Assembly (NCBI GenBank): GCA_024229515.1
Contig: JAAESI010000216.1
Coordinates: 62,001 to 126,000 of the forward strand
From: Pseudomonadota bacterium
Lineage (GTDB): Bacteria > Myxococcota_A > UBA796 > UBA9615
Direction of reading: 5' to 3'
DNA length: 64,000 nt
The translations under genes and the position numbers were made by a program. Positions 34,531 through 43,768 of the stretch are shown here, piece after piece; position 1 is the stretch's first letter, and the number at the start of each line of letters is the position of its first letter. The notes beneath the pieces are model-generated. The model did no database searches. It saw only the letters and a program-made list of their open reading frames with translations, and was not told where the DNA came from.

Positions 34531-36309
34531 ATGCGCCGAGCCGCCGTCCTCCTCCTCCTCGCGCTCGCCCTCCCGTCGACCGCGCACGCCATCAAGCTGG
34601 GCAAAGCCAAGCCCGGCTCCGCCTTCTCGGGCGGTGAGCTCCGCGTCGCGCAGACGCTGTACTACAAGCTGAATCTGCAGCTGGACGAGGACCCGGACGA
34701 CGATCGTCTGCCGGCGTTCCCGCTGCACGAGTTCGTCAGCCGGACGAACGTGGATCTGCGGGTCAAGCGGTTCAGCCTGGGGGCGCAGTTCGACCTGGTG
34801 GGCGTGACCCCCGACTGCAGCAAGGACTCGCCCTACGACGACTTCGGCTCGCACATCGACTGCGTGCGGGGCGAAGGGTGGAGCGAGGAGGCGCCGGGGA
34901 ACTTCCTGGCGCGGCTGGAGAAGACCTACTTCCGCTACCGCAGCCCCAACTTTGACCTGGACGTGGGCGACTTCTACGCCGCCTTCGGGCGGGGGCTCGT
35001 GCTGAACATGGTCAAGCTGCCGGAGATCGACATCGACACGTCGATCCTCGGCGGTCGCGTGGACATCCGCACCAAGCCGATCGACGTCACGATCCTGGGC
35101 GGCATCACGAACCCGCAGGAAGTGTCGATGGAGTTGCGGAACCTCGACATCGACAAGGTCGAGTGGGACGCCCTGGCGGGCGCGCAGGTGAAGCTCCGGC
35201 CCCACCGGCGGGTCGCCGCTTCGATCCACGGCGTCGGCTACAACCTCCAGGACACCCCCTCGGGCTCGGTCGGCGGCACGCTCGGCTGGAACAACATCGG
35301 GGGCGCGCTCGACCTCTTCGCCGAGGGCGACGCCTTCCTGTACGGCTCCGAAGACGAAGACGCGGCCGATCCGATCACCCCCGGCTACGCCATCTACGCC
35401 TCGGGCACGACCTACGCCGGGCCCCTGACGCTGCTCATCGAGTTCAAGCGGTACAAGAACGCCAAGCTCGAGCCGCTGGTGCGCAACGGTCCGGTGGTCC
35501 CCACCGCCTTCACCAAGCCGCCCACGCTGGAGTACGAGGCGGCCGTCACCGACGACGTGCAGAAGTCGATCGACAGCAACGACATCACCGGCTGGCGGGC
35601 CCAGGGCGACCTCTGGTTCCTCGACACCGACACCACGCTGTCCATCGTCTTTGCCAACAGCTTCGACATGCAGGAGCACCCCGGCTACTCGCCCCAGCGG
35701 GAGGCGACGATCCACCCGATGATCGTGTTGGAGCAGCCCCTGCACCTGTCCGAGACGGTGTCGATGCACCTCAAGGGCGACATCGGCTACCGCCACGACT
35801 TCCCCATGCGCAGCCCCGACGGTGACCCCGACCAATTCCTCCCGAACGCGGGGCTGCTGCACTACCGCGCCGACATCGGCCTGACGGCGGGCAAGCACGC
35901 CTTCGAGATCGTCAGCACCTTCCGCCGCCACGCCTTCACGCTCCCGGAGGAAGTCTGCTGGCTCGCCGACGGCGAGACCGTCTGCGACAAGGACGACGGC
36001 TACGTCTCCGTCGAGAACGCGGTCAGCTACACGCTGATGGGCAAGTACACGGTCGCCCTGCACCTGGACTACACGGACCGGATCCAGGACCAGACCGGCG
36101 CGCTGGCGGGCATCGGCAACCTCGCCTTCGACCACGAGTTCATCTCGTCCGCGTACATCGGCGGTGAGCTGATCCTCAAGCCGGTCGAGAACCTCGAGGT
36201 CTACGTGTTCTGGGGTTCCCAGAAGTCCGGCATCGTCTGCACCGGCGGCGCCTGCCGCACGGTCCCCGCCTTCACCGGCGTCAAGAGCCGCGTCTCGGTG
36301 AACTTCTAG
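34531..36309 (+). CDS. Large outer-membrane beta-barrel, DUF6029-like
   Basis: A 592-residue protein with a signal peptide (VLLLLALALPSTAHA) and a long beta-rich body: strands with Tyr/Phe girdles such as TLYYKLNLQL, YFRYRSPNFDLDVGDFYAAFGRG and many short-turn hairpins up to the last strand RVSVNF ending in Phe, as OMPs do. The GDFYAxFGRG block is reminiscent of DUF6029 barrels found next to TlpA-type proteins in Bacteroidetes. Extracellular loops contain several cysteines (CSKDSPYDDFGSHIDC; CWLADGETVC; CTGGAC), fitting a redox link to the thioredoxins upstream. Function is unknown. Confidence 0.75.
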   Translation: MRRAAVLLLLALALPSTAHAIKLGKAKPGSAFSGGELRVAQTLYYKLNLQLDEDPDDDRLPAFPLHEFVSRTNVDLRVKRFSLGAQFDLVGVTPDCSKDSPYDDFGSHIDCVRGEGWSEEAPGNFLARLEKTYFRYRSPNFDLDVGDFYAAFGRGLVLNMVKLPEIDIDTSILGGRVDIRTKPIDVTILGGITNPQEVSMELRNLDIDKVEWDALAGAQVKLRPHRRVAASIHGVGYNLQDTPSGSVGGTLGWNNIGGALDLFAEGDAFLYGSEDEDAADPITPGYAIYASGTTYAGPLTLLIEFKRYKNAKLEPLVRNGPVVPTAFTKPPTLEYEAAVTDDVQKSIDSNDITGWRAQGDLWFLDTDTTLSIVFANSFDMQEHPGYSPQREATIHPMIVLEQPLHLSETVSMHLKGDIGYRHDFPMRSPDGDPDQFLPNAGLLHYRADIGLTAGKHAFEIVSTFRRHAFTLPEEVCWLADGETVCDKDDGYVSVENAVSYTLMGKYTVALHLDYTDRIQDQTGALAGIGNLAFDHEFISSAYIGGELILKPVENLEVYVFWGSQKSGIVCTGGACRTVPAFTGVKSRVSVNF

Positions 36310-37448
36310 AGGTAGGCGTCGATGTAGCCGGCGAACCGCTGGCGCACCGCTTCGTCCGTCGTTCCGAACTCCGCGTTGCTGTACTCGTGGCGCCCGAACT
36401 TGTCCTTGGGGCGGTTGACGGTTTGCTCGTGGAGGCGCGCTTCGAACGCGTCGTCGAACGGCAGATCGAAGTGGCGGTGGATGCCCCGCACGGTGCCGAT
36501 GGGGTCGGTGACCAGATCGGGGTAGGCGACGTCCAGGATCTGGCCCGGACGGGCGACGGCGCGGCCCCGGGCGGAGCCCTCGACCATGGCCTCGATCCAG
36601 TGCGCACTGGACTCCGCCAGCCGCGGCACGTCGACGTCGGCGCACAGCAGGCTGTGGAGGCTGTACAGCAGGCTCTCCAGGCTCGGCAGGGCCACGGCGG
36701 GGTCCCGGTGGGTCTGGACCACCATCGCCTCGGGAACGGCCTCCAGGAGGGCGTCCAGGCACGCCGTGTGGGCTGGCGCCTTCAGGGTGAGCCGGCGGTC
36801 CGGGTTCGCCGCCTAGTAGTGCTCGAGGTGCTCGCGGTACTGCTGGTACGCCGCCCGGTGGTCCTGGTCGAGGTACCAGTGCAGGTAGCCGTGCACCGGC
36901 GATGTGGCCCAGAACGTCGCGCTGGTGAAGGTGCTGTCGAGCAGCATCATGCATTCCTCGGGCGCATCCGCCGCGACGAAGTGCTTCGCGTCCAGCCCGG
37001 GCACCGCCCGCTTGAGGTCGTTGAGCTTCCGCGTGATCCGCTGCTCGACCGCGCTCGAGCCGTCGTACGGCGTGCCCGCCAGCAGCTCCCACAGCTTCAG
37101 CGGCCGAGCCTCGTCCCCCAGGCACAGCAGCCGGTGCAGCACCGTGGTGCCGGTGCGGGGCAGGCCGACGACGATCAGCGGGGGCCGAAGCGGCGTCTTG
37201 GGGCGGGGCCGCGCGACCCGGTGGAGGCGCGCTTCCAGCACATCCACGAGGGTATCCCGGGCGCCGATGCGTCCCAGGAAGCTGAGGTTGGCGTCCTCGT
37301 CCAGCGACCGGCACAGGACTTCGAGCCCCTCGCGGAAGCCGTCGTCCCCCAGGTCGTGGAGCTTGCTGCGCTTGCGCGCGGCCGCGATCAGGGCGTCGGG
37401 ATCGAAGCGCAGCAGCGGCCGACGGCGCGAAGCCCTCGACTGATCGAA
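36306..37448 (-). pseudogene. Sulfotransferase family protein, broken by an in-frame stop and lacking a start
   Basis: Reading leftward in one frame gives a complete sulfotransferase-like sequence: FDPDALIAAARKRSKLHDLG, the PAPS-binding loop VVGLPRTGTTVLHRLL, a middle ending YREHLEHY, and after the break PDRRLTLKAPAHTACLDALL, VVQTHRDP and the C-terminal DKFGRHEYSNAEFG. A TAG at 36813-36815 interrupts the frame directly between HLEHY and AANPDRR, where relatives have an aromatic residue; TGG to TAG would explain it. In addition no ATG, GTG or TTG is present in frame before the domain begins. Translation could still give two fragments (starts near 37247 and 36725), but the gene looks dead. Confidence 0.8.
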
Positions 37449-37504
37449 TCAACCGCGCGGGCTCCGAACGCAAACCGAGGCGGTTCGAGAGCCACGGGTG
37501 GGGT

Positions 37505-38203
37505 CTAGGAAGGCTGACGCCCCGACACGATCGCGCTCATGCCGAAGCTCTGGTCGATCGTCTTGATGTCGACGAGACCGTGCCTCTCCATGGCGGCGGC
37601 GAGGTCTTCCTTCCACGTGCTGGTGCGGATGACCTCGGGGAGCCCCTCGAACATCGTCAGCCAGCCCGGCGCCTCTTCCCGCGCCTTGCGACGCATGCGC
37701 TCGAAGTGGCTGTCGAACAGCGTCTGCCACATCGGCTTGCTCGGGTAGGCGAAGTCCTGCAGCAGCATCAGCCCGCCGGGGGCGAGCATCTTGACCATGT
37801 TCCCGACCAGGACATCTAGGTGCTGGATGTACTTAGGGATGTAGCAAGACGTGATGTGGTCGAACTGCTCGTCGATCGTGAAGTGCTCCGCCGGGCTCAC
37901 GAAGAAGCGAACATCTTCGATTCCGCGTGCCTCCGCGTTCTCCCTCGCCTCGGCGCAGTACTCCTCGCGGAGCTCCACACCCGTGACGTGGCAGTCGAAC
38001 AGCTCGGCCATGCCGAGTGCCAGGATTCCGGTGCCGGAGGCGAGATCGAGGACCCGCTTGGGCTCCTCCATCATCGACAACAGTTCCTTCTTCCATTGGC
38101 GGTCGCGACCCCAGGTCGCGAAGTGCACCATTTCGTCGTAGCTCGTTCCAGTGCCGTGAAACAGCGTCTCGACGAGTGCTTCTCGTGTTTCCACATTGCC
38201 CAT
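37505..38203 (-). CDS. SAM-dependent class I methyltransferase
   Basis: The 232-residue protein has the Rossmann methyltransferase core: motif I RVLDLASGTGILALGMAEL, the acidic end of strand two VTGVELRE, then DVRFFVSPAEHF and MLAPGGLMLLQDFAYP as motif III region. It resembles UbiE/Coq5-type small-molecule methyltransferases. ATG 38203 is chosen because GAGG lies five bases upstream; ATG 38275 would add 24 residues without support. Substrate is unknown. It sits upstream of the dead sulfotransferase on the same strand. Confidence 0.82.
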   Translation of the reverse strand: MGNVETREALVETLFHGTGTSYDEMVHFATWGRDRQWKKELLSMMEEPKRVLDLASGTGILALGMAELFDCHVTGVELREEYCAEARENAEARGIEDVRFFVSPAEHFTIDEQFDHITSCYIPKYIQHLDVLVGNMVKMLAPGGLMLLQDFAYPSKPMWQTLFDSHFERMRRKAREEAPGWLTMFEGLPEVIRTSTWKEDLAAAMERHGLVDIKTIDQSFGMSAIVSGRQPS

Positions 38204-38303
38204 TGCGACCTCGATTTGGAGGGATCGGCGCGGTGAATACCACAGGATCGCCACACATACGCGACCCAAAGGCATGTTCGTCCTGTCCTACTGCTCGAAC
38301 TCG

Positions 38304-38333
38304 TTGACACGCTGGCGAACGGGACCGCAGAAT
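38304..38333 (+). promoter_or_regulatory. Sigma-70-like promoter for the discoidin-like gene
   Basis: TTGACA (38304-38309), an 18-base spacer and CAGAAT (38328-38333) precede the ATG at 38364 by 30 bases. The -35 is a perfect consensus hexamer. Confidence 0.55.
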
Positions 38334-38363
38334 CCCGACCCCACACCTAGCCCTGGTTCGTTC

Positions 38364-39296
38364 ATGAAGCGGTTCCTCTCCCTCTCGATTGCTCTCGTCT
38401 TTGCCCTCCCCGCGGGCGCGTCCGCCAAGCGGCTGGACGTCAAAGAGATCACGAGCAATTCCGTGTTGACCGATGCCGAGAAGGGCATCGTTTATGGTGC
38501 CGACAACATGCTCGACGAGCAGGTCGCGACCATGTGGGTGGAGGGCGAAGGCAGCGCGGGCCTCGGCAAATACATCGAAGTTCAGTTCGACGGCGACGTG
38601 GAACTGGCAAAGATCAGGATCTGGGGCGGCTGTTTCATCGATCAGGAGTTCTTCGAGCGCCACAACCGGCTCGCTCAGATCGAACTGAAGTTCACCGACT
38701 TCACCTCCCAGAAGTTCGACATCAACGACGAGATGACCCCGCAGTGGCTGGAGCTCGAGGAGCCCAAGAGCGTCGACAAGGTGAAGATCTACCTGCGCCG
38801 CGTGCACGAGGGGAACACCTGGAACGACACCGCGATCAGCCAGATCCAGTTCTTCGACAAGGGCGGCCCGACCGAGTGGATCGAGGGCATGAGCGCCACC
38901 GCCTCCAGCGAGTACCCCGACGAGAACAACGCCTACGGCGCGCACCTCGCGGTGGACGGCTGGCTGGACACCCACTGGGTCGAAGGCGCCGCTTCGGGCG
39001 ACGGTGAGTTCATCGACGTGGACCTCGGTGGCAGCAAGAGCCTGAGCAAGTTCGCCATCACCACCGGCTTCGACACCACCGACGGGCTGTTCCAGGGCAA
39101 CAACCGGGCGGGCAAGGTGACGCTCGCATTCTCCGACGGGAGCACGCAGAAGTTCGACCTGGCGGACTCGCGGGGGTTGCAGGTGTTCGACTTGAAGCCC
39201 GTGACGGCCAGCAAGGTGAAGGTCACCTTCAGCGGCATCCGCAAGGGTAAGACCACCGACGATCTCTACATCGGTGAGGTGCGCTTCGCGCCCTAG
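38364..39296 (+). CDS. Exported protein with two discoidin-like (NADase-type glycan-binding) domains
   Basis: The 310-residue protein has a signal peptide (LSLSIALVFALPAGASA) and two related galactose-binding-like beta-sandwich domains. Each opens with a decrement/Ala-Tyr-type segment: VYGADNMLDEQVATMWVEGE in the first and AYGAHLAVDGWLDTHWVEGA in the second, followed by GKYIEVQFDGDVELAKIRIW or GEFIDVDLGGSKSLSKFAIT. Such domains are found attached to NADases and other toxins as carbohydrate binders. Here no enzymatic domain is present, so it is probably a stand-alone binding protein. Confidence 0.75.
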   Translation: MKRFLSLSIALVFALPAGASAKRLDVKEITSNSVLTDAEKGIVYGADNMLDEQVATMWVEGEGSAGLGKYIEVQFDGDVELAKIRIWGGCFIDQEFFERHNRLAQIELKFTDFTSQKFDINDEMTPQWLELEEPKSVDKVKIYLRRVHEGNTWNDTAISQIQFFDKGGPTEWIEGMSATASSEYPDENNAYGAHLAVDGWLDTHWVEGAASGDGEFIDVDLGGSKSLSKFAITTGFDTTDGLFQGNNRAGKVTLAFSDGSTQKFDLADSRGLQVFDLKPVTASKVKVTFSGIRKGKTTDDLYIGEVRFAP

Positions 39297-39311
39297 GCCG
39301 GTTGGCCCGGT

Positions 39312-39854
39312 CTATTCGACCGTCACGACCACCGAAATCAGCCCCGCCTCGGCACGCCCGGTGCGGTCGCGGCGGAGCTGGTGCAGGGCGGTGGTGTAGA
39401 CGCGCTTCTGCTCGCCGAGATCGTCGACCGCGCGCATCGCTTCACCGGCGTCCAACCCGAGGTCGACCTCGGCGGCGCGGCTCTTGATCCGGAACAGGGG
39501 CACGGCGTCGTCCCGGAACTCCAGGAACTGGACCTGGACGCGTCCCCCGACGGGGAAGTCCCACTGGTCCGAGCCTCCCGGCTGCAGGGGGATCCAGCGG
39601 GCGTCCTGGGGGAGCACCTCGGCGAGTGCTTCGGCGGCGGAGGCCTGTCCGTCCTCGAGGTGGATGAGGCGCGCGTCGAGGCCCCGCAGGTTGCTGGCGA
39701 TGCGGGTGGTCTCGGACTCCAGCGCCTCGAGCCGCTCGTCGGTCTTCTTGGAGGCGACGCTCGGCTCGCTGGACCACTGGGGGATGGCGAGGATGGCGAT
39801 GACGGCGACGGCCGCGAGCACGACGCCGAGGGTCGGGGGGGTGCGCTCGGTCAT
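39312..39854 (-). CDS. Membrane-anchored coiled-coil protein
   Basis: The 180-residue protein has one N-terminal membrane helix (LGVVLAAVAVIAILAIPQW), a coiled coil of about 50 residues (KKTDERLEALESETTRIASNL) and a small beta domain (VGGRVQVQFLEFRDDAVPLF). It overlaps the metallophosphoesterase-like gene by four bases (ATGA), with the coil facing the periplasm by the signal-anchor rule. The two probably act in one complex. No family recognised. Confidence 0.55.
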   Translation of the reverse strand: MTERTPPTLGVVLAAVAVIAILAIPQWSSEPSVASKKTDERLEALESETTRIASNLRGLDARLIHLEDGQASAAEALAEVLPQDARWIPLQPGGSDQWDFPVGGRVQVQFLEFRDDAVPLFRIKSRAAEVDLGLDAGEAMRAVDDLGEQKRVYTTALHQLRRDRTGRAEAGLISVVVTVE

Positions 39855-40879
39855 TGGCCCTGCCTCTTGCGGAACTCGGGGTCGTCCCAGCTCTCGAAGG
39901 TCAACGGAGGGAGGCCGAGCACCGGATCGGCGAGGCGCTCCAGCACGCTCGCGACGAGCCCGTCGACCTCCGGGTGGTGGGCCCCCTCGGAGTAGATCGG
40001 CTCGGTGGTGACGACCAGGTGGGGGCCTCGCCCCTTGCCCTCGGCGTACCAGCGAGCATCCCCCAGGTAGCGGCCCCGGGCTCCGGCCTGGCCGATGGCG
40101 GTGCGGCCGGCGCGTACGCCCTCGGTGGTCACCTCACGGCTGTGGGAGCCGAGCACGAGATCGGCGCGGCTGGCCTTGGCGAGCCCCTTGTCTTCGCTGA
40201 GGCCGAGGTTGCTGAGAACGACCACGAGCTCGGCACCCTGGGCCCGGAGGGCGTCGACTTCGGCGCGCGCCGCCTTCTTGGGGTCGGATGAGCTGTAGCC
40301 CTGGCCGTCCAGGTTCCCGGGGAGCACCGACGTCACGCCGACGGTGCGGCCGTCGCGTTCCAGGAGCACCGAGGTCTGGAACATCGGCTTCCCTTCCTCG
40401 TCCAGGAGGTTGGCCGAGACCATCGGGTAGGCGGCGCGAACGGCCAGCGCGCGGAGGTAGTCGACCCCCGTGCCGAGGTCCAAACGGCCGACGCCGGAGG
40501 CATCCAGGCCGGCCACGGAGCCGGCGTCCACGAGGAGGATGGCGCGCAGCCGGCGCTCCGCCTCCTCGATGTCGTTCATCGCCATGTCGAGCTTGAACAG
40601 CCGGTTGCCGGTGTCGAACCAGAAGGCGGGTACGTCGCCGCCGCGGGCGCCGTCGACGAGGGCGGCGAGCTGGGACACCCCGCCCAGGGGGATGTCGGGG
40701 CAGGCGCAGGGCTCGAACTCGCCCATGGTGTTGGACGTGAAGAGGATGCGGGCCTGCAGGCCGGACTCGCCGGAGGCGGCCGGGTCCGACAGGGGCAGTC
40801 CCTCTTCGATGCGGGGCGCGGCCGTGGCGGCGGCGGCGAGCAGGAGGAGCAGCAGGGGGAGGATCAATCGCGTGCGCAT
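39851..40879 (-). CDS. Exported 5'-nucleotidase / UshA-type metallophosphoesterase-like protein
   Basis: A 342-residue protein with a signal peptide (LILPLLLLLLAAAATAAP) and a calcineurin-like fold: ILFTSNTMGEFEPCACPD, a cysteine-containing start of the kind seen in multiheme-associated relatives, then FWFDTGNRLF, YPMVSANLLDEEGKPMFQTS, VVVLSNLGL and LVLGSHS. Some metal ligands of canonical UshA (the D-x-H pair near the start and the NHD motif) are not obvious, so catalysis is uncertain. ATG 40879 was chosen at the signal peptide. Translationally coupled to the coiled-coil gene. Confidence 0.65.
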   Translation of the reverse strand: MRTRLILPLLLLLLAAAATAAPRIEEGLPLSDPAASGESGLQARILFTSNTMGEFEPCACPDIPLGGVSQLAALVDGARGGDVPAFWFDTGNRLFKLDMAMNDIEEAERRLRAILLVDAGSVAGLDASGVGRLDLGTGVDYLRALAVRAAYPMVSANLLDEEGKPMFQTSVLLERDGRTVGVTSVLPGNLDGQGYSSSDPKKAARAEVDALRAQGAELVVVLSNLGLSEDKGLAKASRADLVLGSHSREVTTEGVRAGRTAIGQAGARGRYLGDARWYAEGKGRGPHLVVTTEPIYSEGAHHPEVDGLVASVLERLADPVLGLPPLTFESWDDPEFRKRQGQ

Positions 40880-40927
40880 GAGGAGTCGACGGGGCCGGAG
40901 TGTACACTTCGAGACCGGAGGAAACCG

Positions 40928-41938
40928 ATGAGAGGGTCGCTGCTGCCGCTGCTTTTGCTCCCGCTGCTGGCGTGCGAGATCGACGTCGAGGCGACGACGG
41001 TCAAGGACACCTTTCCGGTCGAACTGGCCGACGCGGACCTGCTGTTCGTGGTCGACGACAGCAACTCCATGGCCGAGGCGCAGGCGGCGGTGTCGGCCGC
41101 GGTCGGCTCGCTGACCTCGACGTTCGCCGATCAGGGCCTGGTGTGGCGCGCCGCCGTGACCACCACGGACGTCTCCGCAGCGGACGGGCGGGGGCGGTTC
41201 CTGCCGATCGGAACCGGGGGGGCGGTCTGGACCGAGGACGCCGCCCAGCTCGCCGCCGGACTCGTGGTGGGGGTCGAAGGTTCGAACCTGGAGCGGGGCC
41301 TCGAGGCGGCCTGGTACGGCCTCACGCCGCCGCTGGCGACGCACGACAACGAGGGCTTCCGGCGGCCGGAGGCGCGGCTCGTGGTGGTCGTCATCAGCGA
41401 CGAGGACGACTGCAGCGACGAGGGCGCGCTGGCCGGCGAGGAGCCTTCGATCTGCACCACCAACATCAACGAACTCGTGGACGTCGACGAGTACGCGACC
41501 CGCTTCCGGGGGCTCGTGGACGACCGCTCGGACTTCGGGCTGTGGGCCCTCGTGGAGACCGGCGTGACCCCCGAGTTCGAAGGCTGCGGGGGCCCGACTC
41601 CGGGCAGCCGCTACATGACCGCGGCGCGCGCGACCGCCGGCGACATCGCTCCGCTGTGCGGCGATCTGGCCGCTTCCTTGAGCGCCTTTGGCGTGCAGAT
41701 GCGGGGCGAGCGGGCGACCGTGTCGCTGAGCCGCACGCCCGACGAAACCACCCTCGAGGTGGAGAAGATCGGCCTGGACGGCGGCGTGGTTCCGCTGAGC
41801 GAGGACATCGAGCGGGCCGACGGCTGGACCTTCGACGGCTCGGCCAACACGATTCGCCTGTGGGGGACCGCGCGGCCGGTTCCGGGCGAGTCGATCGTCG
41901 TGACCTACGAGACCGGAATCGTTCGTGATGGCCCTTGA
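40928..41938 (+). CDS. VWA-domain lipoprotein
   Basis: The 336-residue product has a lipoprotein signal (LLPLLLLPLLAC, cysteine 16) and a von Willebrand A-like domain. The MIDAS start is DLLFVVDDSNSM with Asp43, Ser45 and Ser47, and the second metal segment is RLVVVVISDEDDCSD. VWA domains bind partner proteins through Mg2+. Family members in Myxococcota usually carry such cysteine pairs (CTTN, GCGGP, LCGD). It is divergent from the phosphoesterase gene and followed by another lipoprotein gene. Confidence 0.82.
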   Translation: MRGSLLPLLLLPLLACEIDVEATTVKDTFPVELADADLLFVVDDSNSMAEAQAAVSAAVGSLTSTFADQGLVWRAAVTTTDVSAADGRGRFLPIGTGGAVWTEDAAQLAAGLVVGVEGSNLERGLEAAWYGLTPPLATHDNEGFRRPEARLVVVVISDEDDCSDEGALAGEEPSICTTNINELVDVDEYATRFRGLVDDRSDFGLWALVETGVTPEFEGCGGPTPGSRYMTAARATAGDIAPLCGDLAASLSAFGVQMRGERATVSLSRTPDETTLEVEKIGLDGGVVPLSEDIERADGWTFDGSANTIRLWGTARPVPGESIVVTYETGIVRDGP

Positions 41939-41971
41939 GTGACCGCGTGTGTCTGGGGTAGTGAGCACCCC

Positions 41972-42931
41972 ATGCAGCGCACACTCCCCCTGATTCTGAC
42001 CGCCTGCGTCCTCGCCGGCTGCACCATCGAAGACGCCGCCGGGCCCCTGGCGAACCCCGAGTTCAGCGACGCCGCGAAGTTCGCGTTCGTCGAGTTCGAC
42101 GCTGAGCGCGAGGCCGATCTGGCGTTCGTGATGCGCGAGTTCGAGACGCAGATCTACCTCGCCATCGACCCCGAGGCCGAGGCGAGCACGGACCGCGTGA
42201 TGCAGCTGTCCGACCTGACCGCCGCCGACATCGGCGACCTCGGCACGCTGCCGGACGTCTACCCCGAGGGCTTCGACCTCGAGGGCCAGCCGGTCGACCC
42301 CGCCCGGACCTTCCCGATGGCGGTGGTGCGCACGTCCGCGCACCTGCCCGAGGACCACGTCGGCTACATGGTCCTGGAGGATCAGGTGCCGGTGGAGCCG
42401 TCCTCGCCGGACCACTACGACCGCACGTTCCTGGACGGCACCGAGGTCTGCTTCCCCGCGCAGGACTGCGACCGCCTGCTCACCGAGAACTACCTGACCA
42501 AGGACAACGCGCTCCTGACGATCACGTACGACCTCATCAAGCAGTACCGCTGGGTCGACCTGAACCTGCCGGATCCGGGCGGATTCACCGTGGACGACGT
42601 GATCGTCAACGACGGGCCGAAGCGTTGGGCGATCATCGCCCGGTCCTGGGACCCGAACGTGGCCATCGGCGACAACGGCTCCACCGCGATCTTCCAGAGC
42701 TACTCCGTCGAGGTCTGGTTCCCGCGCGATGGCGGCGGCTTCGTTCGCGACGGCGAGGCCAACGCCGACGGCGGCGAGTGGACCGCCGACAGCACCGGCG
42801 GCGGCGCCCTGCGCCTGCTGGCGCTGTGGTCGGACACGTCCTTCGGAGACAGCGCGATCGTCATCAACGCGACGCGCAACGGCATCGACGACATCTTCAC
42901 CGTCCAGGAAGAGTGGATCGACGCCAACTAG
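41972..42931 (+). CDS. Lipoprotein of unknown function
   Basis: A 319-residue protein with a lipoprotein signal (LPLILTACVLAGC, lipid cysteine at residue 15 by preference). The mature part has no family I recognise; it contains DAAKFAFVEFDAEREADLAF, a CFPAQDC pair and a beta-rich C-terminus with SVEVWFPRDGGGFVRDG. ATG 41972 fits the signal peptide; an ATG-like start 33 bases earlier would give an odd cysteine-containing extension. Probably in one unit with the VWA lipoprotein 33 bases upstream. Confidence 0.65.
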   Translation: MQRTLPLILTACVLAGCTIEDAAGPLANPEFSDAAKFAFVEFDAEREADLAFVMREFETQIYLAIDPEAEASTDRVMQLSDLTAADIGDLGTLPDVYPEGFDLEGQPVDPARTFPMAVVRTSAHLPEDHVGYMVLEDQVPVEPSSPDHYDRTFLDGTEVCFPAQDCDRLLTENYLTKDNALLTITYDLIKQYRWVDLNLPDPGGFTVDDVIVNDGPKRWAIIARSWDPNVAIGDNGSTAIFQSYSVEVWFPRDGGGFVRDGEANADGGEWTADSTGGGALRLLALWSDTSFGDSAIVINATRNGIDDIFTVQEEWIDAN

Positions 42932-43023
42932 CCACTAGGGCATTCCCCCACGCCCCGCCAGGGTGAATTTCCTACCCTGACAAACGCCCGAGCCGGTCTA
43001 TCCTTCTAAGAAGGAGGCATATC

Positions 43024-43731
43024 GTGCTCGAGTGGCGCCGCCACAAAGCAGTTCGTCATCTCACGTGGGCAGCCATCGCGCTGGCGGTGTTCCCCGGCCT
43101 CTTCTTCTTCGTCTTGTCCGCCGCCGACCCCGAGGCGCTCATCAGCCTCTACCCCGCCGCCATCATGGGCGGCATCGCGGTTGCGCTGCATCGCTTCAAG
43201 CCGGTTCGGCTCCCCGTGCAGGAGGAGTGGCGGCCCGAGAAGGAGCTGATCACCCCGCTTCCCCGCCCGGTGGAGGCGCGCTGGTCCACGCCCCGGCTCA
43301 CGCTGCCCTTGATCGTCTGGATGTTCCCCGCCTTCTGGCTGCTGATGGTGGCGGTCGGTGTGCGTCCGTTCGACGGCTGGTGGCTGCTCGGCGTGACCCT
43401 TCCGCCGGCGATCGTGACGGCGGTGGTGTTCATCAAGCAGGCGCTCAGCGGCGACCGACGGTTGGTGCAGGCGGGCGTGATCGCGCGCGGCAAGATCCGG
43501 CACGTGCTGTCGGGGCAGGGGACCTTCCGCCTCAAGATCGAGTACACGTTCGACGGCGAAGAGTTCATGGGTTGGACCAAGAACCTGAGCCCCAAGACGT
43601 GGTTCGGTCCGTTGTTCGTGGAGGAACGGAAGTTCGTGACGTTGCTCGTCGACCCGTTCGCCCCCGACCAGTTCGTCGTCTACCCGTTCAGTGACTGCCT
43701 CGTGAGCCCGGAGCGCGCGCGCGCCTCCTGA
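43024..43731 (+). CDS. Membrane protein with DUF3592-like domain
   Basis: A 235-residue protein with four hydrophobic segments (HLTWAAIALAVFPGLFFFVL and three more) and a C-terminal soluble beta module GVIARGKIRHVLSGQGTFRL...FVTLLVDPFAPDQFVVYPFS, like the DUF3592 barrel. GTG 43024 has a strong ribosome site AAGGAGG. Function is unknown. Confidence 0.65.
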   Translation: MLEWRRHKAVRHLTWAAIALAVFPGLFFFVLSAADPEALISLYPAAIMGGIAVALHRFKPVRLPVQEEWRPEKELITPLPRPVEARWSTPRLTLPLIVWMFPAFWLLMVAVGVRPFDGWWLLGVTLPPAIVTAVVFIKQALSGDRRLVQAGVIARGKIRHVLSGQGTFRLKIEYTFDGEEFMGWTKNLSPKTWFGPLFVEERKFVTLLVDPFAPDQFVVYPFSDCLVSPERARAS

Positions 43732-43768
43732 GGCGATCGGCGGACGCAGCGTCTATCCTGCGGCCGCC

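Noticed and set aside
34063..37473. 1136-residue minus-strand frame over the TlpA and barrel genes
   Set aside because: It is antisense to well-supported genes and in a different frame from the sulfotransferase motifs, so it is a shadow.
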